Shown here piece after piece: positions 12,853 to 13,126 of a stretch of 13,126 nucleotides of DNA. Every line of letters begins with the position of its first letter. Positions within the stretch are counted from its first letter, which is position 1. The position numbers were made by a program, and so were the translations under genes. Location: NCBI GenBank assembly GCA_002254335.1, contig NIVA01000067.1, positions 1 through 13,126 of the forward strand, given 5' to 3'. Origin of the DNA: Bacteroidetes bacterium 4572_114 (lineage in GTDB: Bacteria; Bacteroidota; Bacteroidia; Bacteroidales; 4484-276). The notes beneath the pieces are model-generated. The model made no database searches. It was not told the DNA's origin and was given only the letters and a program-made list of their open reading frames with translations.

Positions 12853-12911
12853 TCTTACAACTTTCGGGCTAACTGAACCTCTTTGTAAGATTCATGTTTC
12901 TAACATCTTAC
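12853..12911. promoter_or_regulatory. Three GTAAGA/TCTTAC half-sites upstream of the sigma-54 promoter
   Basis: TCTTACAA (12853-12860) and TTGTAAGA (12883-12890) form a perfect 8-bp inverted repeat. GTAAGAT (12885-12891) and ATCTTAC (12905-12911) form a second, overlapping one. They end 17 bases before the -24 element and may be an activator or repressor site. Confidence 0.4.
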
Positions 12912-12927
12912 GTAAAATATTTTTGTA

Positions 12928-12942
12928 TGGCACAGGGTTTGC
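12928..12942 (+). promoter_or_regulatory. Sigma-54 (-24/-12) promoter
   Basis: TGGCACAGGGTTTGC matches the sigma-54 consensus TGGCAC-N5-TTGC, with GG and GC separated by exactly ten bases. The start point would be about 12 bases downstream, near 12954, giving a ~57-base leader to the ATG at 13011. The nearest upstream gene encodes a sigma-54 activator, which strongly supports the call. Confidence 0.8.
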
Positions 12943-13010
12943 CTAAAGAAATGCAACTACGAATTAAAACTTTCATCGAAAACTACTTTCATCAACACTT
13001 TATTTCAATA

Positions 13011-13126
13011 ATGATCAAACTGGAAATTAATATCCTCCCGATATGCCAAAAGAAAAAGGAGTTTTCTCAATCCCTCGAATTGATTAAACGTGATTTACAA
13101 AAACAATCCTTCTCATTACATGTTGT
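13011..13126 (+). CDS. Partial gene at right edge, possible small monooxygenase-like protein
   Basis: Only the first 38 codons are present, beginning MIKLEINILPICQKKKEFSQ and continuing with SLELIKRDLQKQ. The beta-strand, then K/E-rich helix pattern recalls the start of antibiotic-biosynthesis-monooxygenase (ABM) fold proteins, but too little is visible to be sure. The ATG at 13011 is preferred because the frame's earlier ATG (12927) overlaps the -24 element. The gene is expected to depend on sigma-54 and the activator encoded upstream. Confidence 0.5.
   Translation, partial: MIKLEINILPICQKKKEFSQSLELIKRDLQKQSFSLHV

Larger units (their letters stand above)
12515..13010. other. Repeat-rich spacer between activator gene and its probable target
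   Basis: In order, these 496 bases hold an orphan -7 box, a ~188-bp imperfect inverted repeat (12545-12732), two direct repeats TGCACATCAAA, three GTAAGA/TCTTAC words, the sigma-54 promoter, and a ~57-base leader. I see no convincing gene. One frame from ATG 12927 is continuous with the edge gene but overlaps the promoter itself. Confidence 0.6.

Noticed and set aside
12927..13010. In-frame N-terminal extension of the edge gene starting at ATG 12927 (MAQGLPKEM)
   Set aside because: This ATG lies inside the -24 element of the sigma-54 promoter, and MIKLEINI at 13011 is a much more natural start for a small beta-alpha protein. Not fully excluded.

Overview
The window looks like Bacteroidota chromosome, most likely class Bacteroidia. 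The evidence is a Sec-exported, Porphyromonas-type peptidylarginine deiminase, a DUF4293 gene next to rho, a Rho with a long charged N-terminal insert, AT-rich spacers, no clear Shine-Dalgarno sequences, and several TAnnTTTG-type -7 promoter boxes. The genus cannot be read from the sequence.

Layout, left to right. (1) Positions 1-1336, minus strand: a secreted peptidylarginine/agmatine deiminase gene running off the left edge. Two perfect tandem duplications (13 bp and 86 bp) break it, and together they add exactly 99 bp. (2) 1337-2340: a small accessory cassette with a shortened MNT-type nucleotidyltransferase and an 87-residue partner, flanked by a 25-bp direct repeat and preceded by an 84-bp element with 13-bp inverted ends. 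(3) 2341-4547: a core-genome block with xdhC, prmC and a DUF4293 membrane protein. The 3' ends of xdhC and prmC both appear eroded by repeat-like or foreign sequence. (4) 4548-6904: a G-poor leader, rho, and a strong intrinsic terminator. (5) 6905-9085: rlmF, then a second copy of the 84-bp element, then a CDF-type cation transporter. (6) 9086-11040: a 602-residue protein I cannot name, with barrel-like glycine motifs, a cysteine cluster and a helical tail. (7) 11177-12514: a PAS-AAA+-Fis sigma-54 activator. (8) 12515-13126: a repeat-rich spacer with a near-perfect -24/-12 sigma-54 promoter in front of a small gene cut by the right edge.

How parts may work together. The clearest unit is the right-hand one. 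The PAS-containing activator probably binds repeated sites in the downstream spacer and switches on the sigma-54 promoter at 12928-12942, driving the edge gene. The 602-residue protein lies just upstream of the activator and may belong to the same physiology, but only its position suggests this. The core genes (prmC and rlmF, both methyltransferases of the translation apparatus, and rho) look like ordinary housekeeping neighbours. Between them the spacers are unusually rich in short palindromes, tandem repeats and small inverted-repeat elements, and several gene ends have been altered there.
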